This document shows, one piece after another, positions 7,393 through 15,164 of a stretch of DNA of 19,513 nt. Below the pieces are notes generated by a model. That model made no database searches. It had not been told where the DNA came from and saw nothing but the letters and a program-made list of their open reading frames with translations. The stretch lies in assembly GCA_002343715.1 (NCBI GenBank), contig DDSA01000116.1, positions 1,286 through 20,798 of the forward strand, read 5' to 3'. Every line of letters begins with the position of its first letter. The first letter of the stretch is position 1. The translations under genes and the position numbers were made by a program. This DNA is from Phycisphaerales bacterium UBA2402. Lineage in GTDB: Bacteria; Planctomycetota; Phycisphaerae; Phycisphaerales; UBA1924.

Positions 7393-7423
7393 GAAATTTC
7401 TCAGATATTTCTGGAAACTTTCT
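7392..7423. promoter_or_regulatory. Three phased palindromes, candidate operator array
   Basis: AGAAATTTCT (7392-7401, perfect palindrome), AGATATTTCT (7403-7412) and GGAAACTTTCT (7413-7423) follow each other at 10-11 base steps, so they face the same side of the helix. The AT-rich block stands out in GC-rich surroundings. It lies between the -35 of the leftward promoter and the -10 of the rightward promoter, covering the latter's -35 region. A dimeric repressor or activator acting on both genes is the simplest reading. Confidence 0.5.
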
Positions 7424-7439
7424 CGGCATACTGTATAAT
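7411..7439 (+). promoter_or_regulatory. Promoter of the 410-residue protein gene
   Basis: A perfect TATAAT at 7434-7439 has a poor -35 (CTGGAA, 7411-7416, 17-base spacer) that overlaps the palindrome array, suggesting dependence on an activator or control by a repressor. The expected transcript start is near 7446, leaving a leader of about 64 bases. Confidence 0.6.
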
Positions 7440-7475
7440 GTCTAAGCAGAAGAACCTCACGACTAGGATCATCGG

Positions 7476-7491
7476 TTCGCGCTGACGCGAA
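7476..7491 (+). promoter_or_regulatory. Small leader hairpin before the 410-residue protein gene
   Basis: TTCGCG (7476-7481) and CGCGAA (7486-7491) form a 6-bp stem with a CTGA loop, just ahead of the weak AAGG ribosome-binding site at 7495-7498. It could tune translation; it is short enough to be chance. Confidence 0.3.
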
Positions 7492-7509
7492 GGCAAGGCG
7501 ACCAACGCA

Positions 7510-8742
7510 ATGAGTCAACTCGTTACACCGAATACCGTACAAATACCTTTTGAGCACTTCGAGGAAGCGGCGAAGGACGTGATGATCGACCTTCATTCGT
7601 CGATGAACGATCTGATCTCCGCCTTGCCGGGCACGATCCGTCGCGCGGTGGATTTGGAGCGGGCGCTGGGAGTGGAGAAGAAACTCGCGTGGCAGGCCTT
7701 CCGACTGAGCCGCGGTTCGGGAATCGGTGAGATGGCGAACATCCCCTCCCTGGCTTCGGCAGCGCGGCTTTCCGAGGCCGCGCTGGCTCGCGGCGTTCCC
7801 GCGACGGTGGCCGAGCGCGTGAGCGCCGCGTTCGAGCGTTTTGAGTCGTTGGTTGTCGAGCACTGCGGGGACCGCGCGTGCTTGTTGTCGATGGTGAGCG
7901 GCCTGGGGTACGAGCGGCGAGAGCGCACGGAGGTTCGGGTCCGGCGCGCCCATTTCCGCAGCAGCGCGCACCTGTGGGGTGTGCAGGCGCGATCGCAGAT
8001 CAGAACGCTGATCTACTGCCCCACCGGGCCGAAAGGGGAGACGCTGGAAGCGATCCTGGTCTCCGGGAACGTGGGGCTTCAGGGCATGCGGCGGGGCGAA
8101 CCTGTCACGATTTCGTCGTGGCTTAGCCCGCTGCACAAGCCGGGCGCGGAGAACGCACCACTCACCGGGGGTGTGGATGGGGCGGGGCCGGGCCCCACAC
8201 CCGGCTTCGAGTTGCTCACGCCCTTTTGCAGCGAGGCGCTCCCGGAGATGACGCACGTGCCGGCGCGTTCGGGCGTGATGGAGACGGAGATGGTGATCCC
8301 GTCGGCGGGTCGCGTGGGAGCGCTGACGCTGTACCTGTCTCAGCGATCCGCGACCGAGGGTGATGCGCGGGAGCGCGGCGCGGGGGGCGGCATGTTCGTA
8401 AGCGTGCCTGTGGAAGAGATTATGATCGAGCTGCTCGTGCCCGCGGGGCTGACCGAACCCGCCACGGCTCGGGTCGCGGTCTACGGCCGTCGTCATCACC
8501 CCGAACGGGTCTTCGAGGAACGCCGGGTTGACCTGCTGGCACAGCATGAGAGCGTCTCGACGTTCGGTCCCAACGATCGGGCACCCGGCGTCGAATGTTC
8601 GCCGCGGCATCAGGAGGCGGTGAGGTTTGTGCTCGCGAAGTATGGGCTGACGGGCACCTGTTTCGACGTGTACCGGTGCCGCGTGAAGTTCCCTGTGCTG
8701 CACACACTGGTCGTGATCCGCGTTGATCCCATCCGGCGTTGA
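7510..8742 (+). CDS. Conserved-looking protein of unknown function with HTH-like N-terminus
   Basis: 410 residues, no signal peptide or membrane segment, so probably cytoplasmic. I do not recognise a named family, though it resembles hypothetical proteins I associate with Planctomycetota. The first 120 residues are helical, and RAVDLERALGVEKKLAWQAF (about 45-64) has the look of a helix-turn-helix, followed by a second helical block ending in VVEHCGDRACLLSMVSGLGY. The rest is mixed alpha/beta: RRAHFRSSAHLWGVQARSQ, then strands LIYCPTGP and AILVSGNVGLQGMRR, with a low-complexity Gly/Pro stretch near 219-235. The ATG at 7510 follows AAGG at 11 bases, downstream of a clear -10. It is divergent from the large dockerin protein gene and shares its control region. 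A regulator or ligand sensor is possible but unproven. Confidence 0.7.
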   Translation: MSQLVTPNTVQIPFEHFEEAAKDVMIDLHSSMNDLISALPGTIRRAVDLERALGVEKKLAWQAFRLSRGSGIGEMANIPSLASAARLSEAALARGVPATVAERVSAAFERFESLVVEHCGDRACLLSMVSGLGYERRERTEVRVRRAHFRSSAHLWGVQARSQIRTLIYCPTGPKGETLEAILVSGNVGLQGMRRGEPVTISSWLSPLHKPGAENAPLTGGVDGAGPGPTPGFELLTPFCSEALPEMTHVPARSGVMETEMVIPSAGRVGALTLYLSQRSATEGDARERGAGGGMFVSVPVEEIMIELLVPAGLTEPATARVAVYGRRHHPERVFEERRVDLLAQHESVSTFGPNDRAPGVECSPRHQEAVRFVLAKYGLTGTCFDVYRCRVKFPVLHTLVVIRVDPIRR

Positions 8743-8756
8743 GGGTCGTATTCCGA

Positions 8757-9674
8757 TCAGGCGAGTTCAATCAACGCCGGATCATCCTTCACCGGCGCGA
8801 CGTACTCGAACCCCTTGCCCTTCTGTGCCTTGCGGCAGCGTTCCATGTTGAGCGGCAGGTCCACCGTGTATTTCTCGGGGAGCGACATATCCCACTTCTG
8901 GCGGAAGTGAACGAAGGCGGCCTGGACGAGTTCCATGCGCTTGCGGGCGGCGTCCTCTTCGGCGTATTTTCCCGCCTGCACATCGGCGCGGATGTGGCCC
9001 GCGCCGTAGTGGCGGAGCCAGGCGCCCTTGGCGCAGACGAGTTTGAAGCCGGTGCGCTGAGCGCGGATGCCGAAGTCGATATCGCTGAAGTAGCCGTAGA
9101 AGCGTCGGTCGAAGACGCCGATACGGTCGAGCAGGGCGCGCTTGATGAGGACAGCATCGCCGCTGAGGATGTCGTCCACGGTATGGGCGAGGCCGAACCG
9201 CGTTTCCATGCAGTGGGCGTAGGCCTCGATATCCGCGGGGCCGCGGAGTTCGAAAGCAACGGGATAGGTGTGCTCGGGGTGGCTGTCGACCAGGTCCGCC
9301 GTGCCGCGGACAATGCCGTAGGTGGGGTCGAGCGCGGCGACGGCGAGGATGGTGCGCAGCCACTGGGGCGTCAGGACCATGTCGTTGGAGATCATGATGA
9401 CGTTGTCGCCCCTGGCCTTGGATTGGCCGTAGGCGTAGACGCCGGTGTAGTGCTGCCGCTGCTTGAACCTGCCGATGGTGACGGGCTGCGGCGTGGCCTT
9501 GCGGAACTCCTTGAAGAGGTTGAGCAGGCCGTGCTGGGCCTCGGATTCATCATCCAGAAGGATGAACTCGCCGGTGTGCTCGATGCCAAGGACGCGCACC
9601 GCGTTGAGAAGACTGGCGAGACAATCGCGGGTTTCGGCGGGCTGGCTGCGCGCGGGGACGATAAAGGAGAGCAT
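8757..9674 (-). CDS. Family 2 (GT-A) glycosyltransferase
   Basis: 305 residues from the chosen start. The opening MLSFIVPARSQ is the typical first strand of family 2 glycosyltransferases. FILLDDES (37-44) supplies the nucleotide-binding aspartates, MISNDMVLTP (94-103) holds the ND pair at the DXD position, and GYFSDIDFGIRAQRTGFKL (194-212) contains the acidic acceptor-site motif plus the 'RaqrtGfkl' segment. There is no transmembrane helix, so it probably acts in the cytoplasm or at the membrane face, moving a sugar from a nucleotide donor to an unknown acceptor. A longer frame starts at 9776 but overlaps the divergent gene, and its extra 34 residues do not look like family sequence, so 9674 is preferred. 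No strong ribosome-binding site is visible. Its divergent neighbour is a putative GT-C enzyme, suggesting a glycan-assembly locus. Confidence 0.85.
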   Translation of the reverse strand: MLSFIVPARSQPAETRDCLASLLNAVRVLGIEHTGEFILLDDESEAQHGLLNLFKEFRKATPQPVTIGRFKQRQHYTGVYAYGQSKARGDNVIMISNDMVLTPQWLRTILAVAALDPTYGIVRGTADLVDSHPEHTYPVAFELRGPADIEAYAHCMETRFGLAHTVDDILSGDAVLIKRALLDRIGVFDRRFYGYFSDIDFGIRAQRTGFKLVCAKGAWLRHYGAGHIRADVQAGKYAEEDAARKRMELVQAAFVHFRQKWDMSLPEKYTVDLPLNMERCRKAQKGKGFEYVAPVKDDPALIELA

Positions 9675-9763
9675 GGAGCAAGGGTAGAGACTGACCGGGC
9701 CGCGGACACCACGCATCGCGAACCGCCCCGGCGTCGCCTCGGTCTGCGGCCAATCATCGCCCG

Positions 9764-11248
9764 ATGAATCACGCACGGATCATCCGCCCCCTGCTCGCCG
9801 CCGGGATCTTCGCTTCGGCGGTTCTGGCGGTGATCGCGTCGGGGCGCATCCCGCACCGCGTCGCCTACGACCAGAAACTCTACCACGAGGAGGCAGTGCG
9901 CATCTTCGCGGCCCAGTGGCCGAGCGTTGATGTCACGGACTACCTGTCGGCGACCACACCCGGTTTTCATCTGGTACTCGCGGCGGGGGTTCGGTACCTG
10001 GGGCTTGAGACACGCGGGTTGCAGGTGCTGTGCGCGTTGATCGGTGCGGCGCTCGTCGGTGTGCTGGCGGCGCAATCTCGGGGAAGAGGGGTCTGGCGTC
10101 TGTTGGCGATGGTACTGCCGGTGGGAGCCTCGATGTACATCTTCGCAAGCGGGGCATGGATCCTGCCCGACAACGCCGCGTGGCTGGGCGTGGCGGGTGT
10201 AGTGCTGCTCGCCTTGCGGGAGCGGGTCAGTGTGACAAGCGTGCTGCTCATGGGGATGGTTCTGGCGGCGCTGGTGCTCGTGAGGCAGGTGCACCTCTGG
10301 GCGGCGGGGGTCGTCATCGCCGCGGCCTACCTGGGCGATGAACGCGGCGACGAACGGCCCGGCGGGTGGAGACACGTCTTGATCAGCGACTGGCCGGGTG
10401 CGTTGGTCAGGGCGCTGGTCGCGGCGTTGGCGTGCGTGCCCGCGCTGCTCATCGTGATCGGGTTCTACGGACTGTGGGGCGGGCTGGTGCCGCCGTCGTT
10501 CCAGTTTCAGTACCGCGCCGCGAACCCGGCGGGACCGGCGTTCCTGTTGGCTGTGATCGGGGCGGTCAGTCTGTTCTACGCGGGGTTTCTGTGGCCACGG
10601 ATCCGGGCGGTGGCGTCGGGCTGCCCGGCGTGGCTCGCCGGGGCAGGGATCATCGGCCTGATGCTGGGCGTGCTGCCCCGAACCACGGTCGGCGCGGCGG
10701 CGGATTACGCCGCGGGGCGGCGTACTGGGTTGTGGGATGTCGTCGCGGCGGTGCATCAGAGGCTGCACGTGCCTCAGGTGGGGCACATCTCGCCTGTGAT
10801 CGCCGGGCTGTGCGTGCTGGGCGCGGTGGCGGTCGCGGCGTGGCTGGGCGCGTGGACTGCGCGGCAGAGGCTGATCTGGCTGGCGGCGCTGACGGGGTAC
10901 AGCGCCGCGTTTTCGGCGGGTGGAGAGTTGTGGCAGCGGTACGCGGAACCGTTCTCGCTGATCTTCGTGGTCCTGTCGGCGATGCGGTGCGGCACCGAAG
11001 GCGCAGCGGCTTCGGAGACCGAACGCCGTTCGATTGCATGGCGACTTGCTCCCAGCGGGCCGCTCCTGCTGGCGCTCGCGTTCGCGGCCCTCACCGCGCG
11101 CGACCTGAGAAAAGCCGACACTCGGCTCGTGACCGATCCCGCTCCCCCCGCGGAAACTTCGGCCCCCGGTGAGCCGCCGCCGAGACCGGATTCACCCTGG
11201 AGCCGGTACATGATCGCGCACCAGCGGCATCCCGCCTTCAAGAAATAG
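9764..11248 (+). CDS. Polytopic membrane protein, ALG10/DIE2-like GT-C glycosyltransferase
   Basis: 494 residues with roughly ten hydrophobic segments and a hydrophilic, proline-rich C-terminal tail. After the first membrane segment comes an acidic loop, YDQKLYHEEAVRIFAAQWP (34-52), then ATTPGFHLVLA (63-73), and later LVRQVHLW in the membrane region near residue 170. These resemble the 'yMDE.fH..Qaq.y', 'TTPPGLY' and 'FRQTNIvW' signatures of ALG10/DIE2 glucosyltransferases, which use a lipid-linked sugar outside the cytoplasm. The match is by eye and the signatures are diverged, so the precise sugar and acceptor are unknown; another GT-C type membrane protein is possible. The ATG at 9764 is the first in frame, 89 bases from the divergent glycosyltransferase start; no good ribosome-binding site is seen. 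Confidence 0.65.
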   Translation: MNHARIIRPLLAAGIFASAVLAVIASGRIPHRVAYDQKLYHEEAVRIFAAQWPSVDVTDYLSATTPGFHLVLAAGVRYLGLETRGLQVLCALIGAALVGVLAAQSRGRGVWRLLAMVLPVGASMYIFASGAWILPDNAAWLGVAGVVLLALRERVSVTSVLLMGMVLAALVLVRQVHLWAAGVVIAAAYLGDERGDERPGGWRHVLISDWPGALVRALVAALACVPALLIVIGFYGLWGGLVPPSFQFQYRAANPAGPAFLLAVIGAVSLFYAGFLWPRIRAVASGCPAWLAGAGIIGLMLGVLPRTTVGAAADYAAGRRTGLWDVVAAVHQRLHVPQVGHISPVIAGLCVLGAVAVAAWLGAWTARQRLIWLAALTGYSAAFSAGGELWQRYAEPFSLIFVVLSAMRCGTEGAAASETERRSIAWRLAPSGPLLLALAFAALTARDLRKADTRLVTDPAPPAETSAPGEPPPRPDSPWSRYMIAHQRHPAFKK

Positions 11249-11316
11249 AGAATGATTTTTTCGGGTGAAGCGTTAGATTCCGCCTCTGCGGCTCGAACAG
11301 AGGGTGGCCTCTCTCT

Positions 11317-11340
11317 GCGCCCGCACACACGGGGCGCTTT
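11317..11340 (+). terminator. Weak terminator-like hairpin after the GT-C gene
   Basis: GCGCCC (11317-11322) pairs with GGGCGC (11332-11337) around a 9-base loop and is followed by TTT (11338-11340). The short T-run makes it a marginal intrinsic terminator for the plus strand. Confidence 0.4.
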
Positions 11341-11342
11341 CA

Positions 11343-11375
11343 CCGCCGCGGACCTCGTGTGGGGGTCCGCGGCGG
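11343..11375. terminator. Perfect 12-bp hairpin between convergent genes
   Basis: CCGCCGCGGACC (11343-11354) and GGTCCGCGGCGG (11364-11375) are exact inverted copies around a 9-base loop. It lies between the ends of the GT-C gene (+) and the cyclophilin gene (-). Neither strand has a T-run after it. It is the second 12-bp U-less hairpin of this kind in the window, after 3665-3702. Confidence 0.6.
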
Positions 11376-11443
11376 ATTCGATCACGGGATCTCGGGTGGA
11401 TGCTGAGAACTGAAACCTGTGCCGCCGCGTAGTACATGCCGGG

Positions 11444-12472
11444 TCATCGCTCCTTCGTCGCGTCGCCGGGCTTGACGGGCGGGGCGCTCGTGCCGAAGGG
11501 CGCGGCGGCGATCAAGCGGGCGGATTCGACCACCGGGGGGCGAAGGGGTTTCTGCGTCTTGGGGTCGGTCTCGACCTTGGCAAGGCCGAGGATGACCTCG
11601 GCTCCGCGCACGGCCTCCGCGAAGGAGGTGTACTTGCCGTCGAGGCGTTGGGTTCCCTCGCGTGAGAGACAGATGAAGATCTGCGAGCCGTTGGTATCCG
11701 GGTCGTCATCGCGGGCCATGCTCAGGACGCCGAAATCATGGGGAAGTTTGCTGGGTTCGAGGTCGATGGAATATCCGGGCGCGCCGTCGCCGGTGCCGGT
11801 GGGGTCGCCGAACTGCACCACAAAAGGCGCCCCCGAGGGCGTGCGGGGTACGACACGGTGAACCTGGATGTCGGTGTAGAAGCCGCCTTTCACGAGTTCC
11901 ATGAGATTCCAGACGGTGTTGGGCGCCTGGTCGGGCCTCATGCGGAACTCAATCTCACCCATGTCGGTGACGAAGACCACGTTCTGATCCACCCACGCGC
12001 GGAACCCCGCAAAGGCTTTGGGGGGTGAGGTGTACATGACATCGCCTGTGCGGGCCTCGAAGGTCGGTTTGCCGGTCGTGGGGTCCACGCCCCAGACCTG
12101 GCGAATTTCGGGGCTGTAAATGACAGCCTGGGCCGGCACGGTCATCGGCTGCATCACGACGGCCGGGCCGATGGGCTTGCCGCCGATGGTCAGTTGGGCG
12201 TAGAGAACGCGCGGTGGATCGGTCCAGAGCTGGGGGAAGAGCGCCGCCATGTCCACCCCCCCCTTGGTGACGCTGGCCTCGGCGAGCGGCTCGGTCTCGC
12301 CCCATACGTGCAAGCGGATCGCGGCTTCGCCCTCGACGTCCTTGGGGATCGCCACACTCATGGGCATGGGTCGATTCACGCCGTAGTAGGCACGTTGGGG
12401 TGTGAGTTGGGCGGTCGTGGCGGCCGCGGAAAGAAGTAGTACCAGGGGCGCGATGAGAAACATGCAACGCAT
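11444..12472 (-). CDS. Secreted cyclophilin-type peptidyl-prolyl isomerase with extra N-terminal domain
   Basis: 342 residues. The signal peptide MRCMFLIAPLVLLLSAAATTA puts it in the periplasm or outside. Residues about 163-300 are a cyclophilin domain: VFVTDMGEIEFRMRPDQAPNTVWN, VHRVVP (with the catalytic-type arginine), FVVQFGD, GVLSMARD, TNGSQIFICLS and LDGKYTSF. The arginine, VQFGD glutamine and SQ.F elements are kept, while the tryptophan of eukaryotic cyclophilins (WLDGK) is arginine, a common bacterial change. Residues about 22-160 form an unrecognised domain with beta-strand character. The ATG at 12472 is preferred because it begins the signal peptide; a longer frame from 12652 overlaps the upstream gene with non-family sequence. 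It lies 34 bases behind the zinc-ribbon membrane protein gene, likely in one operon. It should catalyse proline isomerisation during folding of exported proteins. Confidence 0.85.
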   Translation of the reverse strand: MRCMFLIAPLVLLLSAAATTAQLTPQRAYYGVNRPMPMSVAIPKDVEGEAAIRLHVWGETEPLAEASVTKGGVDMAALFPQLWTDPPRVLYAQLTIGGKPIGPAVVMQPMTVPAQAVIYSPEIRQVWGVDPTTGKPTFEARTGDVMYTSPPKAFAGFRAWVDQNVVFVTDMGEIEFRMRPDQAPNTVWNLMELVKGGFYTDIQVHRVVPRTPSGAPFVVQFGDPTGTGDGAPGYSIDLEPSKLPHDFGVLSMARDDDPDTNGSQIFICLSREGTQRLDGKYTSFAEAVRGAEVILGLAKVETDPKTQKPLRPPVVESARLIAAAPFGTSAPPVKPGDATKER

Positions 12473-12506
12473 GGGTGATGCTACGCACGCCTGTGCACGG
12501 TCCGGA

Positions 12507-13496
12507 TCAGACCGGCGTCCAGTAGGGGTCGAGCACGACCCGGAGATACCACCCTCCGAGGAAGATGATCGCCGAGGCGGCGAGCACGGCCACGCCGAGG
12601 ACGGCCCACAGAAGTCCCGCACGTTCGAGGCGGAAACCACGCCGGAGCGCAACGTACCACCAGGCGAGGATCCATGCGGGGCCGATGAACCAGAGCGTGT
12701 TGGCCAGGAACACGACGGTCGGGTTCACCGCTTCGGCGACTTGGTATGCTCGCGTGTCGCCCGTCAAGGAGTACACGATCATGATCAGGCTGTTCCCGAC
12801 GGCGATGAGCCGGTCGCTGATGTGTAGAACCACGAGCCACCAGAAGGGGTACAGCCCTGCACGCCAGATGTGCGACCAGCGGAGTTTGCCGGCGCGGCGA
12901 GTGATCGGAAGGACCATGAAGAGCAGCGGCCACGCCAGGACGCAGGTCACCAGCGCCAGAAGCCGATCGAGAAACAACAGGACGGTCCAGTCGACGTAGA
13001 TCGATCGGCCCGAAGGCGAGTACCAGGTCGCGCCCCGCGCGAACGGCTCGGCCATGAGCAACGCGGCGTCGAGCCACCAGTCATCGATCGTGTCGAGACT
13101 TGCGGGAGGTCCGCCCGTGTTGGGGGGTGTCAAGAGAAATGCGATCACGGCGAGCACCCACGCCGCGAAGTGAAAGACGGCCATCACCAGGAGCGGCCCG
13201 AGCAGGATGGTGCGCAGGCTGATCGTGTGGTGAAGTTCGACGCGTTTCCAGAATCGGTGGGGCAGGATGATCCAACCGAAGGTGGTGAAGGTCCAGCGCA
13301 CCAGTTGAGGCACGCCGCGGGCGTGCTCGACCAGGCCCGGCAATCGGCCTCGGAAGGGGTTGAGCACATCGCCCCATTCGTACTCCAATCCGCACTCGCA
13401 GCACCGACCTCGCAGCGGGCACGAGTCGTTCCAGGTCTCGATGGTCCCCCGCTGGTCGTAGTGGCACCGTGGACAGAGCGCGTGGGCGCTGCTCAT
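12507..13496 (-). CDS. Zinc-ribbon membrane protein of unknown function
   Basis: 329 residues. The N-terminus has CPRCHYDQRG (8-17) and later CCECGLEYEW, two CxxC pairs that form a zinc ribbon. The rest is membrane-spanning, with about six hydrophobic segments (for example GPLLVMAVFHFAAWVLAVIA, WTVLLFLDRLLALVTCVLAW, FIGPAWILAWWYVAL, VLGVAVLAASAIIFLGGWYL). Similar proteins, a CPxC(x)YD ribbon followed by membrane helices, are a recurring lineage-specific type in Planctomycetota to my knowledge; no function is assigned. The ATG at 13496 is chosen because it sits just before the ribbon; a start at 13532 would only add a basic, unlikely extension. It precedes the cyclophilin gene on the same strand. 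The ribbon could bind nucleic acid or a partner protein on the cytoplasmic side. Confidence 0.75.
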   Translation of the reverse strand: MSSAHALCPRCHYDQRGTIETWNDSCPLRGRCCECGLEYEWGDVLNPFRGRLPGLVEHARGVPQLVRWTFTTFGWIILPHRFWKRVELHHTISLRTILLGPLLVMAVFHFAAWVLAVIAFLLTPPNTGGPPASLDTIDDWWLDAALLMAEPFARGATWYSPSGRSIYVDWTVLLFLDRLLALVTCVLAWPLLFMVLPITRRAGKLRWSHIWRAGLYPFWWLVVLHISDRLIAVGNSLIMIVYSLTGDTRAYQVAEAVNPTVVFLANTLWFIGPAWILAWWYVALRRGFRLERAGLLWAVLGVAVLAASAIIFLGGWYLRVVLDPYWTPV

Positions 13497-13586
13497 GCAC
13501 CATGATACCGGCGAGCGTCGGCGCAGTCGCACCCTCCCGGGGCGGTGCGTTATCGATCTTGAAGATAGATCATGGAGCGAACGGCT

Positions 13587-15131
13587 TCAGCAGCCGCCGC
13601 GTTCCCAGAGGGCGTAGAAGTGTTCGATGTCGGACCCGTCGATACCCCCGTCAAGGTTGACATCGCCGCACTCAAGCCCGTTGTCCCAGGCCTGGAAGAA
13701 GGCGCTCACATCGTCGCCGTCGATGCCCCCATCGTTGTTGAAATCCGCGGCGCAGACCGGGCAAGGGTTGCAGGCACCCACGGAGATGAACAGACCGCCC
13801 GTGCTTCGTCGCCCGATGGCATCGTGGACGGAGAAGGGAAGGAAGCCCTCGAAGGGAGGGACACCGGCAAGCAGCGGGACAGACAGGCTGTAGACGCCGT
13901 CGTTGGGAACTTCATCGCCGTTGGTGCCATCGTCGAAGAGACTGCTGGGCGCGGGCAGGCCGAGGGCCGACAGATCCATCTCGACGCCCGAGACAGGCGC
14001 GGGCGGGAAGCCGCCCTGCGTGGGCTGCACACGGATGAGCACGGAGGTGCCGGGGCATGCCTGAACCTCCTGCGGGGTGATGATGCCGATACCGCCCGGC
14101 TCGTGCGAGAGGCCCGGCGGACGGACGATCATGGTGAAGAAGACCATCCCGAAGGGGATGTCCTTGCTCGCCGGGATGGTGTAGGACCCGACCGAATCGG
14201 TCACGACAATGCTCATGTTGGGCACCAGCGCCGGGCTGGAGCAGACCACTCCGTTGGGGTGTTCGAGCACCGCGCCGTCGCGGAACTCTTCATCGGGCAC
14301 ATCGCTGGCGAGGTTGGTGACGAGGTCGAAATCGCTGACGACCACGGTGTACTCGCCGGGGGGGTAGAAGCGCGTGAAGCCCGAGTCGTCGGGGTCGTCG
14401 TGCAGGTATCCGGGGATGGGGTTGAGTTCGGCGTCGAAGACGACCATGTCGAGGTCGTTGTGGTTCCCCGGCGCGGCGCGCAGGGTGATGGGGCCGGAGG
14501 TGAGCCCGCCGGGGGGCAGTTGCCGCTCCGCCGGCCCGCACTCGAGCGTGCCCTGGTAGGGCGCGCCGGGGGTGGTCGATCCCGCCACGCTGAAGAGGGG
14601 TTGGTACTGCTTGTTGTTGATGCAGAAGCGGATGGTCAGGCCGTCCTCGCTCTCCTCGCTTTTGCCGATCTCGGTGTAGTTGCCGTAGAGGATGTTGCCG
14701 TTGAGTTGCCGAAGGCCGTACATCGTGGCATCGGCCTTGGGGAGCGGGTTGGTGAGTTTAATCGTGCAACAGATCCACTCGCTGGTGGGACCGGGCTTGG
14801 TCTTGGGCCGCCAGTAGTCAATCGTGGCCGGCTCGTTGCCGGCGACATAGGGCGTGCAGGAGTTCATCAGCGGGTTCTGCAAACCGGCGAACCCGGCGAT
14901 GGAGTCGCCGACGAGGAGTTGGTTCGGGATCGTCGCGCAGGCGGGGAAGTCGTTGGGAAAAGTGGTGCTGGAGCATTCGAAGAACGTGTGCGGCGGGAGC
15001 GTGTTCGGGCGCGGCAGGTTGCACTGCGCGGAGGCCGACCCCGCAACCGCGAAAAAACAAGAGAGAACCGTTTGGAGTCCGGTATAACTGTGTCCGCTTT
15101 TTCTCGGTGTTTGTGTTGGGTAATCTCCCAT
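13587..15131 (-). CDS. Secreted protein with C-terminal GC-type dockerin
   Basis: 514 residues. The signal peptide ends near GSASA (residue 35). The C-terminus has two EF-hand-like loops, DFNNDGGIDGDDVSAFF (463-479) and DVNLDGGIDGSDIEHFY (490-506), and closes in GGC. Residues about 285-335 (VLEHPNGV..., 'nMSIVVTDS', 'PFGMVFFTMIV') and the Ig-like part near 380-450 (MDLSALG, DDGTNGDEVPNDGVYSLSV, DAIGRRS) match modules of the 1190-residue protein at 3724-7296, so the two are paralogous in architecture. Residues 36-200 are cysteine-rich and not recognised. ATG 15131 is preferred over GTG 15155, because the predicted transcript start near 15158 would leave almost no leader for the GTG. It is a surface or extracellular protein, probably sorted through the dockerin; no catalytic motif is seen. 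Confidence 0.82.
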   Translation of the reverse strand: MGDYPTQTPRKSGHSYTGLQTVLSCFFAVAGSASAQCNLPRPNTLPPHTFFECSSTTFPNDFPACATIPNQLLVGDSIAGFAGLQNPLMNSCTPYVAGNEPATIDYWRPKTKPGPTSEWICCTIKLTNPLPKADATMYGLRQLNGNILYGNYTEIGKSEESEDGLTIRFCINNKQYQPLFSVAGSTTPGAPYQGTLECGPAERQLPPGGLTSGPITLRAAPGNHNDLDMVVFDAELNPIPGYLHDDPDDSGFTRFYPPGEYTVVVSDFDLVTNLASDVPDEEFRDGAVLEHPNGVVCSSPALVPNMSIVVTDSVGSYTIPASKDIPFGMVFFTMIVRPPGLSHEPGGIGIITPQEVQACPGTSVLIRVQPTQGGFPPAPVSGVEMDLSALGLPAPSSLFDDGTNGDEVPNDGVYSLSVPLLAGVPPFEGFLPFSVHDAIGRRSTGGLFISVGACNPCPVCAADFNNDGGIDGDDVSAFFQAWDNGLECGDVNLDGGIDGSDIEHFYALWERGGC

Positions 15132-15164
15132 ATTGATATAGCCTGTATCAACCACTTAATTTAA

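Noticed and set aside
7363..8703. 446-codon minus-strand frame opposite the 410-residue protein gene
   Set aside because: It overlaps the promoter region and lacks any domain pattern. The plus-strand frame has a promoter, a ribosome-binding site and protein-like composition.
9675..9776. Longer start for the family 2 glycosyltransferase
   Set aside because: The extra residues do not resemble the family, and the extension would overlap the start of the divergent gene; MLSFIVPARSQ is the typical beginning.
9392..10786. 464-codon minus-strand frame opposite the GT-C gene
   Set aside because: Its translation is rich in R, H, P and Q without hydrophobic core patterns, while the plus strand encodes clear membrane helices.
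12473..12652. Longer start for the cyclophilin (60 extra residues)
   Set aside because: It would overlap the upstream membrane protein gene and bury the signal peptide.
13555..13571. Terminator for the 514-residue dockerin gene (GATCT/AGATC hairpin)
   Set aside because: The stem is only 5 bp with no T-run on the minus strand; too weak to list.
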